Source: Bacteroidota bacterium
Lineage (GTDB): Bacteria > Bacteroidota > Bacteroidia > J057
Length of the DNA stretch: 11,510 nt
Assembly (NCBI GenBank): GCA_003696875.1
Contig: RFHL01001114.1
Span: 1-11,510, forward strand
Direction of reading: 5' to 3'
Positions 1-7,000 of this stretch are shown here, piece by piece (position 1 is the first letter of the stretch; each line of letters starts with the position of its first letter). The notes beneath the pieces were generated by a model that was not told the DNA's origin, searched no databases, and saw only the letters and a list, made by a program, of their open reading frames with translations. The position numbers were made by a program, and so were the translations under genes.

Positions 1-995
1 CGGTTTCCCCCCAGGCTGATGTAGAGGTAGTCCCGCAGCCAGGTGGAGAGGGAGATGTGCCAGCGCCGCCAAAATTCCCGGATGCTGGCCGACTGATAGG
101 GCGAGCGAAAGTTGAGAGGCAGGCGGTAGCCCAACAGCAGGCCAATGCCGATGGCCATATCGCTGTAGCCGGAAAAGTCGCAGTAGATCTGCAGGGCGTA
201 GCCGTAGACGCCCATCAGGTTCTCGAAGCCGGAGTAGAGCGCCGGGGCCTCGAAGACCCGGTCCACGAAGTTGGCGGCGATGTAGTCGGAGATCACGGCC
301 TTCTTGAAGAGGCCGGTGGTGATGAGCAGCAGGCCCAGGCCCAGGTCTTCGCGGGTGACCCGGGCGTCTTGCCGGATTTGAGGGAGGAAGTCCGCGGCCC
401 GTACGATGGGCCCTGCCACCAGCTGCGGAAAGAAGGTGACGTAAAAAGCAAAATCCATCAGATTGTCCACCGGCTTGAGTTTGCCCCGGTACACATCGAT
501 GGTGTAGCTCATGGTCTGAAAGGTAAAGAATGAAATCCCCACCGGGAGAAAGATGTTGGCGGGGCTCAGGGGCTCATGTAAGAGCAGGTTCAGGGTATCA
601 ATGAGGAAATTGGTGTACTTGAAGTACCCCAGGATACCCAGGTTGGCGAGCAGGCTCAGCACGAGCCACCGGCGGCGCTGTTTGGGATCTTCGCTTTTCC
701 CCATGGCCCTTCCGATGAAAAAATCGATCAGGGTTGAGGCGATAAGCAGCAGGAAAAAGAGGCCGCTGGATTTGTAGTAAAAAAAGAGGGAGAAGAGGGT
801 CACATAGCCGACCCGCAGGGGCTTGCGGCCGGCCAGGAAGAGGTAGCCCCCCATGAACAGCAAAAAAAACAGCAGGAAGACCTGCGTGTTGAACAGCATC
901 GGGGCCGCCGGGTCATAGACAAAAAGGGCAGGAAGCTCCTGCCAAAAGTTCCCCAGCCGGGTCCAAAGGTTATCGAAGCGATCGATAAGCCCCAT
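1..995 (-). CDS. MBOAT-family membrane O-acyltransferase (AlgI/PatA-like), 3' end cut by window edge
   Basis: The first 331 codons are visible; the C-terminus lies beyond position 1. The protein is strongly hydrophobic, with several membrane segments beginning around residues 39-57. Near the edge it carries the MBOAT signature FWRRWHISLSTWLRDYLYISLGGN-type block, whose central His is residue 313. In AlgI and PatA this His is the proposed active-site residue that moves an acetyl group across the inner membrane to a periplasmic partner. The ATG at 995 is preferred over the internal ATG at 899 because the FVYDPAAPMLFN stretch before the first membrane segment is typical of Bacteroidota homologues. 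The start overlaps the end of the upstream SGNH gene by 26 bases, which suggests co-transcription and a shared job in acylating an envelope polymer. The family call is firm; the acceptor is unknown. Confidence 0.93.
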   Translation of the reverse strand, partial: MGLIDRFDNLWTRLGNFWQELPALFVYDPAAPMLFNTQVFLLFFLLFMGGYLFLAGRKPLRVGYVTLFSLFFYYKSSGLFFLLLIASTLIDFFIGRAMGKSEDPKQRRRWLVLSLLANLGILGYFKYTNFLIDTLNLLLHEPLSPANIFLPVGISFFTFQTMSYTIDVYRGKLKPVDNLMDFAFYVTFFPQLVAGPIVRAADFLPQIRQDARVTREDLGLGLLLITTGLFKKAVISDYIAANFVDRVFEAPALYSGFENLMGVYGYALQIYCDFSGYSDMAIGIGLLLGYRLPLNFRSPYQSASIREFWRRWHISLSTWLRDYLYISLGGN

Positions 996-2448
996 AGCCG
1001 TCAATAATTGCTTGATACAGAAGCCGGGCGGCGAGTTCGTAGCCCGGTTGGGTGAGGTGTAGGCGGTCGCCCTGGGCGAGCCCCGACTGGTACCAGGCCG
1101 AGATCGACTCGGCCCCGCCCATGATGTCGTAGAAATTCCAGCAGGCCAGGTCCTGACTCAGCGCATAGCGGAGGAGAATATCGCGGGCTTGCTGCACCTG
1201 CGGGTTGGGGTAGCGTCGCGCCCGATAGGCATCGGGCGGGGTGGTCACCAGGATGTCGGCATGGGGCAGGTACTGCTCCAGCCGGTGGACAAACTGGTCC
1301 ACCTCGGCATAGAACCCCCCGCCCCGAAAGCTCGGGTCGGCGGTTTCGTTGGTGCCCAGAGAGATGATGACCAGATCCGGATGCAGAGCCTGAAGCTGCG
1401 GCCAGAAGTAGGCCGCCCGGTTGTAATCGGAAAACTTGGCCCCATTGACCCCGATCATGTGGTACAGAATCCCGGATGACCGATAGTTTTCCAACACCAT
1501 CCCGTACAGGGTCAGCGCCGATTGTTGCGGGCGCTGTACGTGGCCCCGCAGATAGAGCTCGGTGGTGGGTTCCTCCAGGTACATGCTCGTCGCAAAGGGG
1601 GACCCCGCTTGGGAGAGGGACAGGATGTTGCTACCAGGTGCGGGCGCCTCGGAGGGGGTAGGGAGAGCGTCAATGACCTTGGACCGGCGAATGAGCAGGC
1701 GCTGGCCGGCATAGATCCGGCTGTCTGTCAGGTGATTCAGACTCTTGAGCTGCCGGATGGGCACCTTGTAGCGGGCAGCCAGGATGCCTAGGCTCTCGCC
1801 GGTCTTGACCTCATGGTAGAGGTCTTTGACCGGGCCGGTCGTAGGGGGAATCATGGGGCGCTGACTCAGTTCCAGGTCAAAGGCGGCCGTGCCCTTGTCA
1901 GTCAAAAGGGTCACCTTGTTGAAGCCGTAGTCGAGGCCGCTCGCGGCCTCCTTTAGGCTGATTTGCAACTGGAAATGCGGATCGCGGGTTTGCAGGGTAA
2001 AGCCGCAGAGGCCGATGGGCAAAGCCGGATCCCGGTCGATAGCCCGGCTGCATTGCCAGTAGACTTCACTGTCGGAATACAGGTCCAGCGGGCTGTTGGT
2101 GTGGGCGACCCGATAGGGAAAGACCAATCCCCGGCCTGCCGAGCCAAAGCGCTGCTGCAGCGCTTGCCGCAGATAACCTGAAAACCAGTCGGCCTGGATG
2201 TGGGAGTCTCCGATGTGAACAATGTTGACGGTGCGCACCTCGCCCCGCTCCAGGCGCTCCAGTTGCCGGTACAGGTGCAGCAGGCCCCGGCTATGGTTGT
2301 CAATCCGGTTCAGATCCCGCCGCAAAAAGGGGTAGCTGTCTCCCTGGGCTGCCACTGGCAAGGCAATGGGCTGACCTGGCAAAGGGGGGGCGGTCAGAAG
2401 AACCGTGATTCCCCATGTCAGCCACAAGATGTAGGTCTGTATACGCAT
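970..2448 (-). CDS. Exported SGNH/GDSL hydrolase-like protein with an internal LysM domain
   Basis: This 492-residue protein has a hydrophobic N-terminus ending near residue 25 (signal peptide or anchor), so it should act in the periplasm or envelope. SGNH block I is IVHIGDSHIQADW, with the candidate nucleophile Ser82. The later block is SLGTNETAD (Asn367), and the Asp-His pair is DRLH (Asp461, His464), so the catalytic set looks complete. Between the blocks, residues 211-253 form a LysM module (YHEVKTGESL ... YAGQRLLI), a fold that binds N-acetylglucosamine glycans such as peptidoglycan. The gene overlaps the MBOAT gene that follows. By analogy with AlgI/AlgX-type and PatA/PatB pairs, it may be the periplasmic acyltransferase or esterase partner; the LysM points to peptidoglycan or a related glycan as target (inference). 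It could instead be a plain deacetylase. Confidence 0.9.
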   Translation of the reverse strand: MRIQTYILWLTWGITVLLTAPPLPGQPIALPVAAQGDSYPFLRRDLNRIDNHSRGLLHLYRQLERLERGEVRTVNIVHIGDSHIQADWFSGYLRQALQQRFGSAGRGLVFPYRVAHTNSPLDLYSDSEVYWQCSRAIDRDPALPIGLCGFTLQTRDPHFQLQISLKEAASGLDYGFNKVTLLTDKGTAAFDLELSQRPMIPPTTGPVKDLYHEVKTGESLGILAARYKVPIRQLKSLNHLTDSRIYAGQRLLIRRSKVIDALPTPSEAPAPGSNILSLSQAGSPFATSMYLEEPTTELYLRGHVQRPQQSALTLYGMVLENYRSSGILYHMIGVNGAKFSDYNRAAYFWPQLQALHPDLVIISLGTNETADPSFRGGGFYAEVDQFVHRLEQYLPHADILVTTPPDAYRARRYPNPQVQQARDILLRYALSQDLACWNFYDIMGGAESISAWYQSGLAQGDRLHLTQPGYELAARLLYQAIIDGYGAYRSLR

Positions 2449-2597
2449 GATCCGCTACCACTGCCCTGCCCAAATCCGTGCCAGCCTGCACTGGGAGCAA
2501 GTGGCCGCTAAGATAGAAAAATTCCAGCCGGTGTAGGTAGGCCTGGGAATGAAAGGAACATTCTGCGTCCTCAGTTGCCGTTCGGTCCGGTATGGCA

Positions 2598-2627
2598 TTT
2601 TCCCCTATCTTTCCCTACGTATCTTTT
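2598..2627 (+). promoter_or_regulatory. Candidate Bacteroidota-type promoter for the crotonase gene
   Basis: TTTT at 2598-2601 is followed after 18 bases by TATCTTTT at 2620-2627, close to the TAnnTTTG -7 element of Bacteroidota primary sigma factors. The ATG lies about 20 bases further on. The same TTTT-18-TATCTTT layout precedes the esterase gene at 9990. The divergent gap 2449-2646 also holds TATCTTAG on the minus strand (2515-2508), a weaker candidate for the SGNH/MBOAT pair. No strong hairpin was seen in this gap. Confidence 0.35.
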
Positions 2628-2646
2628 TTCGTCCAACCCCTACCCC

Positions 2647-3405
2647 ATGACCTATCAAACCCTCCTCCTCGACCAAAGCGAAGGGATCACCACCCTCACC
2701 CTCAACCGCCCCGAGGTCCTCAATGCCCTCTCCCCTCAATTGGTGCAGGAACTGCGGCAGGCCGTCGCGCAGGTTGCCATGGACCGGAGCATCCGGGTGC
2801 TTGTGGTGCGAGGCGCCGGCCGCGCCTGGTCGGCCGGGGTGGATCTCAAGGCCCTGCAGGCCGGGATTCAGGAGGGACAGTTTACCGAAGCCGGCATCCT
2901 GGAGGATGGCCTGGCCCTGATCCGGGACTTGCAGACCATGCCCCAGGCCACCATTGCCCAGGTACACGGCCACGTGTATACCGGGGCCCTGGAGCTCATG
3001 ATGGCATTTGATCTGGTGGTGGCGGCCAGCGACACCCGACTGGGGGACACCCACGCCAAGTGGGGCATCCTGCCTAAATGGGGCATGACCCAGCGCCTGC
3101 CGCGCCTGGTGGGCTTGCGCAAAGCCAAGGAAATGAGCTTCGCCGCTCAGGCCATCACCGGCGAAGAAGCAGCCCGCCTGGGCCTGGTCAACCGGGCGGT
3201 GGCGTCAGAGGAGCTAGAAACCACCGTAGCCGAATTCTGCACCGCCATCTGCGCCAACAGTGCGCAGACCATCGCCGCCATGAAGCAGCTTTACCATCAG
3301 GGCTGGCAAGGGACCCTGGCCCGGGGCCTGCAGGGAGAACTGGATTGGGAAACCCCTGTGTCCGATCGGGGCGACTTCCTCCGGGATTTTGAGCAGCATA
3401 AATAG
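2647..3405 (+). CDS. Crotonase-family (enoyl-CoA hydratase/isomerase-like) protein
   Basis: The protein has 252 residues, a normal length for a single-domain crotonase that binds acyl-CoA thioesters in the cytoplasm. The ATG at 2647 is chosen because MTYQTLLLDQSEGITTLTLN is the usual first strand; an in-frame ATG at 2575 would add 24 unrelated residues and overlap the candidate promoter. Seen motifs are LNRPEVLNALS (19-29), the first oxyanion-hole region GAGRAWSAGVDLKAL (56-70), and YTGALEL (111-117), with the second oxyanion Gly113 and Glu116, which matches catalytic Glu144 of rat hydratase. The position of the second catalytic Glu (rat Glu164) is His136 in GDTHAKWGILP. I recall a DTHA-type subfamily of EchA proteins, so hydratase activity should not be assumed. 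The gene stands alone and converges on the sulfatase-fold gene with a 15-base gap. Confidence 0.9.
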   Translation: MTYQTLLLDQSEGITTLTLNRPEVLNALSPQLVQELRQAVAQVAMDRSIRVLVVRGAGRAWSAGVDLKALQAGIQEGQFTEAGILEDGLALIRDLQTMPQATIAQVHGHVYTGALELMMAFDLVVAASDTRLGDTHAKWGILPKWGMTQRLPRLVGLRKAKEMSFAAQAITGEEAARLGLVNRAVASEELETTVAEFCTAICANSAQTIAAMKQLYHQGWQGTLARGLQGELDWETPVSDRGDFLRDFEQHK

Positions 3406-3420
3406 AGGCCCGGCGCTCCC

Positions 3421-5199
3421 CTAAATCCCCTCTTTGAGGTAAACCGGCCGGGCCCGGCGGCCCGTGCCATAGCGCGTGGTCAGCTCCCGCATCAGCATGG
3501 AGTAAATCCCGGCATGCTGCAGGGGCGCCGGCAGGGTCGTATCAGCGGTCATGCCAGGCTGGAAGCCATAGGCCTCAAAGCCCGACAGCAGGGCCGAATC
3601 CCGGCTGATCAGATGTACCGGGACCTCCAGCCCATCGCCCCCGTAGTAGGTGAGCGCCGGTGGTTGGTGATCGCCCAGCACGATGAAGAGCGCGTCCTCG
3701 CGCGGGTGGCTCAGGATAAATTCCTTGGCCATCTGCAGATCATAGCGAATAGCCTTGGCATACCGAAAGGCCATTTTGTCCTCCAGCCGGGCCATAAAGC
3801 GGTCGTAGCGCCGGGTGACGGTATCGGCGATGGGGATGTGGTAGGGGTCCTCGGTGATGCTGTCCAACTGCCGCCAGTCCGCCACCACGGGCGGCGGCGG
3901 GAACCAGGGCACATGCGAGGCCATGGTGATGAAGAAGAGAAAGGTCGGCTTAGTCGTATCCCCTACCACCTCATCCCGGAAATAGCCCAGCGCATATTGA
4001 TCCGGAATCCCACCGTGAAAATCGTACTCGAAGCCTTGGTAGGGAATATCCCCGTGCTTGACCCAGCGGTCAAAGCCGAAAAAGTTGTCCTGCAGGGCGT
4101 AGGCCTCCTCCGTACTCGCTTTTTGCTTGGAAAAGGTCTTCATCCGGTACACCCCATAGCCCTGCCCTTTCAGATAGTGCATCAGATGCGGGTAATTGGG
4201 GTGCAGGCTCAGCAAGTCATTGAAGTGGAGCTGGTTATCAATCTTGACGCCGGTCATCACGGTGGTAAAGGACAGCCAGGATTTGCCTCCGAGAATGGGA
4301 GCCTCTGAGTAGGCGGATTGGCTGTGCCAACCGGCCTGCCGGAGGGAGTCCTCCAGGTTTTGGATGAGGGCGTAATAGGCATCCCGGGTCCAGGGTTTGG
4401 TGGCGATGGCCCGGCCGTAGGACTCAATGAAGAGCAGGTAAATGTCGGGCTTGCGGGCCAGCGGCATTTGATCGTAGCCCTGGTAAATGAGCTTGCCGGG
4501 AAGTTGCTCGATTTTGTTGAGATCCTCCATCACCAGCGATCGCTGGATCAGGGGTGAGGTCCATTGCACGGCAAAGTAGTCCGGCCGGAAATCCAGCCCG
4601 CGACTCCCCAGCGTGCCCAGCAGCACTAGCAGCCAGATGAGGGCCAGGCCGCCCCAGAGCGACAGGCCCGACATGCGGGCCATGAGGCGGGACAAGGTCC
4701 GGATCAGCAGTACCACCAGCGCGATCACCACCCCCAGGCCCAACAGGGCCAGCGGGTAGATCAGCCAGGACCCACCTGATAGCTGGTCCAGGTAGATAGG
4801 TAGAACTTCCTTAGCCAGCACCAGATCATTGAGAATCAGGGGATGCTGACCGTAGATCCGAATAGAGCCGGCGTAGTAGAGCTGGTAAATCAGCAGAAAA
4901 AGATACAAGCTAGTCGCCAGCCACCGCCACAGGGCCGGGCCCCGTCGCCAGCGCACTAGCAAGCCTCCCAGCGTCACCAGCAGTGCCCACTCGGCACTGA
5001 GACGGAAGAGGTCCAGGTTGCTGCGCACCAGCAGCCCTTGCCACCAGGGAGCGCCTTCGCCCCAGATTCCATGCGAAGGCAGGAAACTCACATCATCGGC
5101 ATTGAAGAGATAGACCGGCAGAAAGAGCAGCAGGTTCAGGCAGACAAACAGTCCCCAGAAGGCCCAGATCGTACCTTTGGAGGAGGAAGGCGTACTCAT
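3421..5199 (-). CDS. LTA synthase-like membrane phosphotransferase/sulfatase-fold protein
   Basis: The protein has 592 residues. The N-terminal part has about four or five membrane segments (roughly 11-33, 68-82, 94-111, 145-168, 181-198). A large extracytoplasmic alkaline-phosphatase/sulfatase-fold domain starts near residue 249. Metal and nucleophile positions of the LtaS/OpgB/MdoB group can be seen: PDIYLLFIESYGR (Glu259), LGGKSW (Ser307 where LtaS has Thr), ASHVPW (His429) and VLGDHQPP (Asp510, His511). Relatives move phosphoglycerol or phosphoethanolamine from a phospholipid onto a glycan or lipid outside the membrane. The start overlaps the stop of the CDP-alcohol phosphatidyltransferase gene by 4 bases (ATGA), so the two are likely translationally coupled; the partner could supply the lipid donor. 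The exact substrate cannot be read from sequence. A true sulfatase is less likely because no C/S-x-P-x-R signature is visible. Confidence 0.88.
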   Translation of the reverse strand: MSTPSSSKGTIWAFWGLFVCLNLLLFLPVYLFNADDVSFLPSHGIWGEGAPWWQGLLVRSNLDLFRLSAEWALLVTLGGLLVRWRRGPALWRWLATSLYLFLLIYQLYYAGSIRIYGQHPLILNDLVLAKEVLPIYLDQLSGGSWLIYPLALLGLGVVIALVVLLIRTLSRLMARMSGLSLWGGLALIWLLVLLGTLGSRGLDFRPDYFAVQWTSPLIQRSLVMEDLNKIEQLPGKLIYQGYDQMPLARKPDIYLLFIESYGRAIATKPWTRDAYYALIQNLEDSLRQAGWHSQSAYSEAPILGGKSWLSFTTVMTGVKIDNQLHFNDLLSLHPNYPHLMHYLKGQGYGVYRMKTFSKQKASTEEAYALQDNFFGFDRWVKHGDIPYQGFEYDFHGGIPDQYALGYFRDEVVGDTTKPTFLFFITMASHVPWFPPPPVVADWRQLDSITEDPYHIPIADTVTRRYDRFMARLEDKMAFRYAKAIRYDLQMAKEFILSHPREDALFIVLGDHQPPALTYYGGDGLEVPVHLISRDSALLSGFEAYGFQPGMTADTTLPAPLQHAGIYSMLMRELTTRYGTGRRARPVYLKEGI

Positions 5200-5924
5200 G
5201 ATTTGCCAGAGGGTATGGGGTGAGAGGTCTTGGTGCCGGTCCGGGGACGGCGCATCGCGGCGAAACTACGACCAAATGAGTAAACCACCAGCGCCGCCAC
5301 CCCGATTTGCAGCGGCAGGTACCACGCAGCGGGCAATACCCAGCCCAGAATCAGGCTGAGCATCAGCAACACCGCCACCACCTGCCCGAAGTAGGAGCGT
5401 CCTTCCTTGCGGGTGGGGGGCTTGAAGTAAATCAGCAGAAGCACATAGACATAGCGCAGCAGCCCCAGTCCGATCACCCAAAAACCGATCCGCCCTTGCA
5501 GGGCGAGTTGGGTGCTCATGACCAGCACGAAAAAAGCGTCGGTCTCCTTGTCGAAGTACTCGCCAAAGAGCGACTGCGTCTGAAAACGGCGGGCCAGATA
5601 GCCGTCCAAGCCATCGGTGATGAGGATCACCAGCGCCACGGCCGCCAGCGTCCAGGGATGCCACTGCTGTCCCCAGCCCGCGATCAGCAGCAGCCCCCCC
5701 AGGCGCAGGCCTGTCACCAGATTGGCAGGGCCGCCCCACCAGCTGAGGGGTTGCCATGCCGGGCGATTGAGGAGGAAAAACAAGGCGAAGCTCACCAATC
5801 CGGTGAGCGCCAGCGGGAGGGCCTGCCCCAGCAGCCAGGCCACGCCCGTGGCCAGCAGCATGGCCCCCGCATGGCCGCGGGACCAGCGCTCAATGTGGAT
5901 GCGAAGACGGACAGAAGCTGGCAT
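5196..5924 (-). CDS. CDP-alcohol phosphatidyltransferase family membrane protein
   Basis: This 242-residue, mostly hydrophobic protein carries the complete family signature D-G-x2-A-R-x8-G-x3-D-x3-D: DGYLARR begins at Asp107, Gly121 follows, then Asp125 and Asp129, preceded by Asp104. These Asp residues bind two metal ions and the CDP-linked lipid at the cytoplasmic face of the membrane. Known members make phosphatidylglycerophosphate, phosphatidylinositol phosphate, phosphatidylserine or cardiolipin. The acceptor here is not predictable, and the hydrophobic N-terminus of about 60 residues before the catalytic core is longer than in a minimal PgsA. It ends in a 4-base ATGA overlap with the LTA-synthase-like gene. 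Its start lies 161 bases after the methyltransferase stop, and repeat copy A fills that gap. The bases just before the ATG are CTTCTGACCTCTCC, with no Shine-Dalgarno sequence. Confidence 0.9.
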   Translation of the reverse strand: MPASVRLRIHIERWSRGHAGAMLLATGVAWLLGQALPLALTGLVSFALFFLLNRPAWQPLSWWGGPANLVTGLRLGGLLLIAGWGQQWHPWTLAAVALVILITDGLDGYLARRFQTQSLFGEYFDKETDAFFVLVMSTQLALQGRIGFWVIGLGLLRYVYVLLLIYFKPPTRKEGRSYFGQVVAVLLMLSLILGWVLPAAWYLPLQIGVAALVVYSFGRSFAAMRRPRTGTKTSHPIPSGKS

Positions 5925-5925
5925 G

Positions 5926-5961
5926 GAGAGGTCAGAAGCGAGAAGTCAGAGGCGAGAAGCC
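5926..5961 (-). repeat. TCTGACTTCTC-type short repeats before the CDP-alcohol transferase start
   Basis: Read on the gene strand, this is a run of degenerate TCTGACTTCTCGC units (plus strand GAGAAGTCAGA) ending directly at the ATG. The same motif directly precedes the starts at 8380 and 11288. It is pyrimidine-rich and occupies the place where a ribosome site would be. Confidence 0.8.
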
Positions 5962-5975
5962 TGGGGATAAGGGAG

Positions 5976-6030
5976 TTGTGGGTTGTTTCCCTTGGAAGGG
6001 AAATGGGAGTGCGGCGGAAGGGTTTAGCAG
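5976..6030 (-). repeat. Hairpin repeat copy A (about 55 bp)
   Basis: On the minus strand the copy opens with CTGCTAAACCCTTCCGCC, passes through the palindrome at 5986-6003 (TTTCCCTTCCAAGGGAAA on the minus strand) and ends AACAACCCACAAC. It matches copies at 8480-8533 and 11165-11220 along its whole length, with most changes in the spacer between the CCTTCCGC block and the palindrome. It lies inside the gap between two genes of the same probable operon. The palindrome is symmetrical, so an RNA hairpin could form on either strand. Confidence 0.85.
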
Positions 6031-6041
6031 AAGAGAGAGGT

Positions 6042-6056
6042 TCCCGATTCTCGGGA
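6042..6056. repeat. Small perfect hairpin beside repeat copy A
   Basis: TCCCGA and TCGGGA form a 6-bp stem around a TTC loop. A related hairpin (TCCCG-TATG-CGGGA, 11144-11157) sits at the matching place beside copy C, so the repeat element may extend this far. There is no T-run, so it is not a convincing terminator. Confidence 0.55.
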
Positions 6057-6073
6057 TTTCACTACGTTCAACA

Positions 6074-6097
6074 GGAAGCGAGAAGTCAGAAGTCAGA
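6074..6097 (-). repeat. TCTGACTTC short repeats over the methyltransferase 3' end
   Basis: Two tandem GAAGTCAGA units (plus strand) overlap the last codons and the stop codon of the methyltransferase gene. This is the same short motif found before three start codons in the window, here at the other end of the 161-base gap. Confidence 0.75.
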
Positions 6098-7000
6098 CAC
6101 GCTTGAATGAGGCAAGGCCAGGGTATCCATATGCATAACTCGGATTTTCAGCTGATCGTTGGCGCTTTGGGTCCTTTTTTCGGAGAGCCAGTCGGCAAAT
6201 ACGCCCCGAAGCCGGGGCGAGAGCGGCAACTCGGGGATGGCTTCGCCCATAAATCCCAGCAGAAAGCGCTGCATTACCTGATGGCCCGGCGGGACCTGCC
6301 AGATGCTTTCGCCTTCGGTGAGGTGAAAGCCCTGGCTTTGCAGGATAGCGGCCATCTGCTCGGGGCCATACTTCCCCATCCCGCGCCCACTGGCGCGGGG
6401 GCGGTTCATGTGGGCCTCGTACAGGCCCGTCACCAACCGGTCGGCCCGGCTAGGCGGGGCATAGTCCATGCCGGTATAGTTCAGCGTCATGAAGAGGGCG
6501 GTCTGGCTCCGGGCCAGCTCGGCGGCAAAGCTCTCAAACTGAGCCGGAGTAAACAGGTCAAAGACTGCATTGGCCAGCACCAGTTGGGTCTGGCGCAGGT
6601 TTACCCAGCGACCCAACTCCAGCAGGGAGCCGGTTACCAGTCGCACCCGGACCGGGTGCGGTCCGCCGGCCAGGGCCAGGGTCCCATCGTTCTCCTCAAC
6701 GGCCCAGCTCCGGGCTGCCGCCAGGGCCAGGATGCGGTTCCGGGCCGCCGCCACGAGGGCGGGGTCTTGCTCGACCAGCGTCCAGTCTTGCGCCCCCTCC
6801 AGCCGGTCGAGGTAGTAGCGAAAATTGGCACCGTGGCCGGCGCCGACGTCGACCAATTGCCAGGGCGGGGTTTGCCGGGCCAGCCAGGCCCGGGCCGCTG
6901 CTTCCACGCCTGCATGCCGGGCGGCTTCGTCATATGGATAGCGGACCTCCAGCCAGTCTGGCTCATAGCTGGGTTCCCGTACGATCAGGTTTTCTGTCAT
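6086..7000 (-). CDS. Class I SAM-dependent methyltransferase
   Basis: The protein has 304 residues. The SAM-binding motif I is LVDVGAGHGANF (49-60), followed by an acidic residue ending the second strand (WTLVEQDP, Glu77) that normally holds the ribose. TQLVLANAVFDLFT near residue 140 fits the motif IV region. The protein should be cytosolic; its methyl acceptor is unknown. The start overlaps the glycosyltransferase stop by 4 bases (ATGA), so it probably modifies the same product as that enzyme (inference). The last residues, SSVSDF, are encoded by the TCTGACTTC repeat, and the stop codon lies in the repeat, so the original C-terminus may have been altered by repeat insertion. An N-terminal region of about 45 residues precedes the SAM fold. 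Confidence 0.88.
   Translation of the reverse strand: MTENLIVREPSYEPDWLEVRYPYDEAARHAGVEAAARAWLARQTPPWQLVDVGAGHGANFRYYLDRLEGAQDWTLVEQDPALVAAARNRILALAAARSWAVEENDGTLALAGGPHPVRVRLVTGSLLELGRWVNLRQTQLVLANAVFDLFTPAQFESFAAELARSQTALFMTLNYTGMDYAPPSRADRLVTGLYEAHMNRPRASGRGMGKYGPEQMAAILQSQGFHLTEGESIWQVPPGHQVMQRFLLGFMGEAIPELPLSPRLRGVFADWLSEKRTQSANDQLKIRVMHMDTLALPHSSVSDF

Noticed and set aside
57..533. Plus-strand open frame opposite the MBOAT gene
   Set aside because: The minus strand encodes conserved MBOAT sequence; the plus-strand product has no family features.
3408..3453. GCCCGGC ... GCCGGGC inverted repeat between the convergent crotonase and sulfatase-fold genes as a shared terminator
   Set aside because: The loop would be about 32 bases, there is no T-run on either strand, and one arm is coding sequence.
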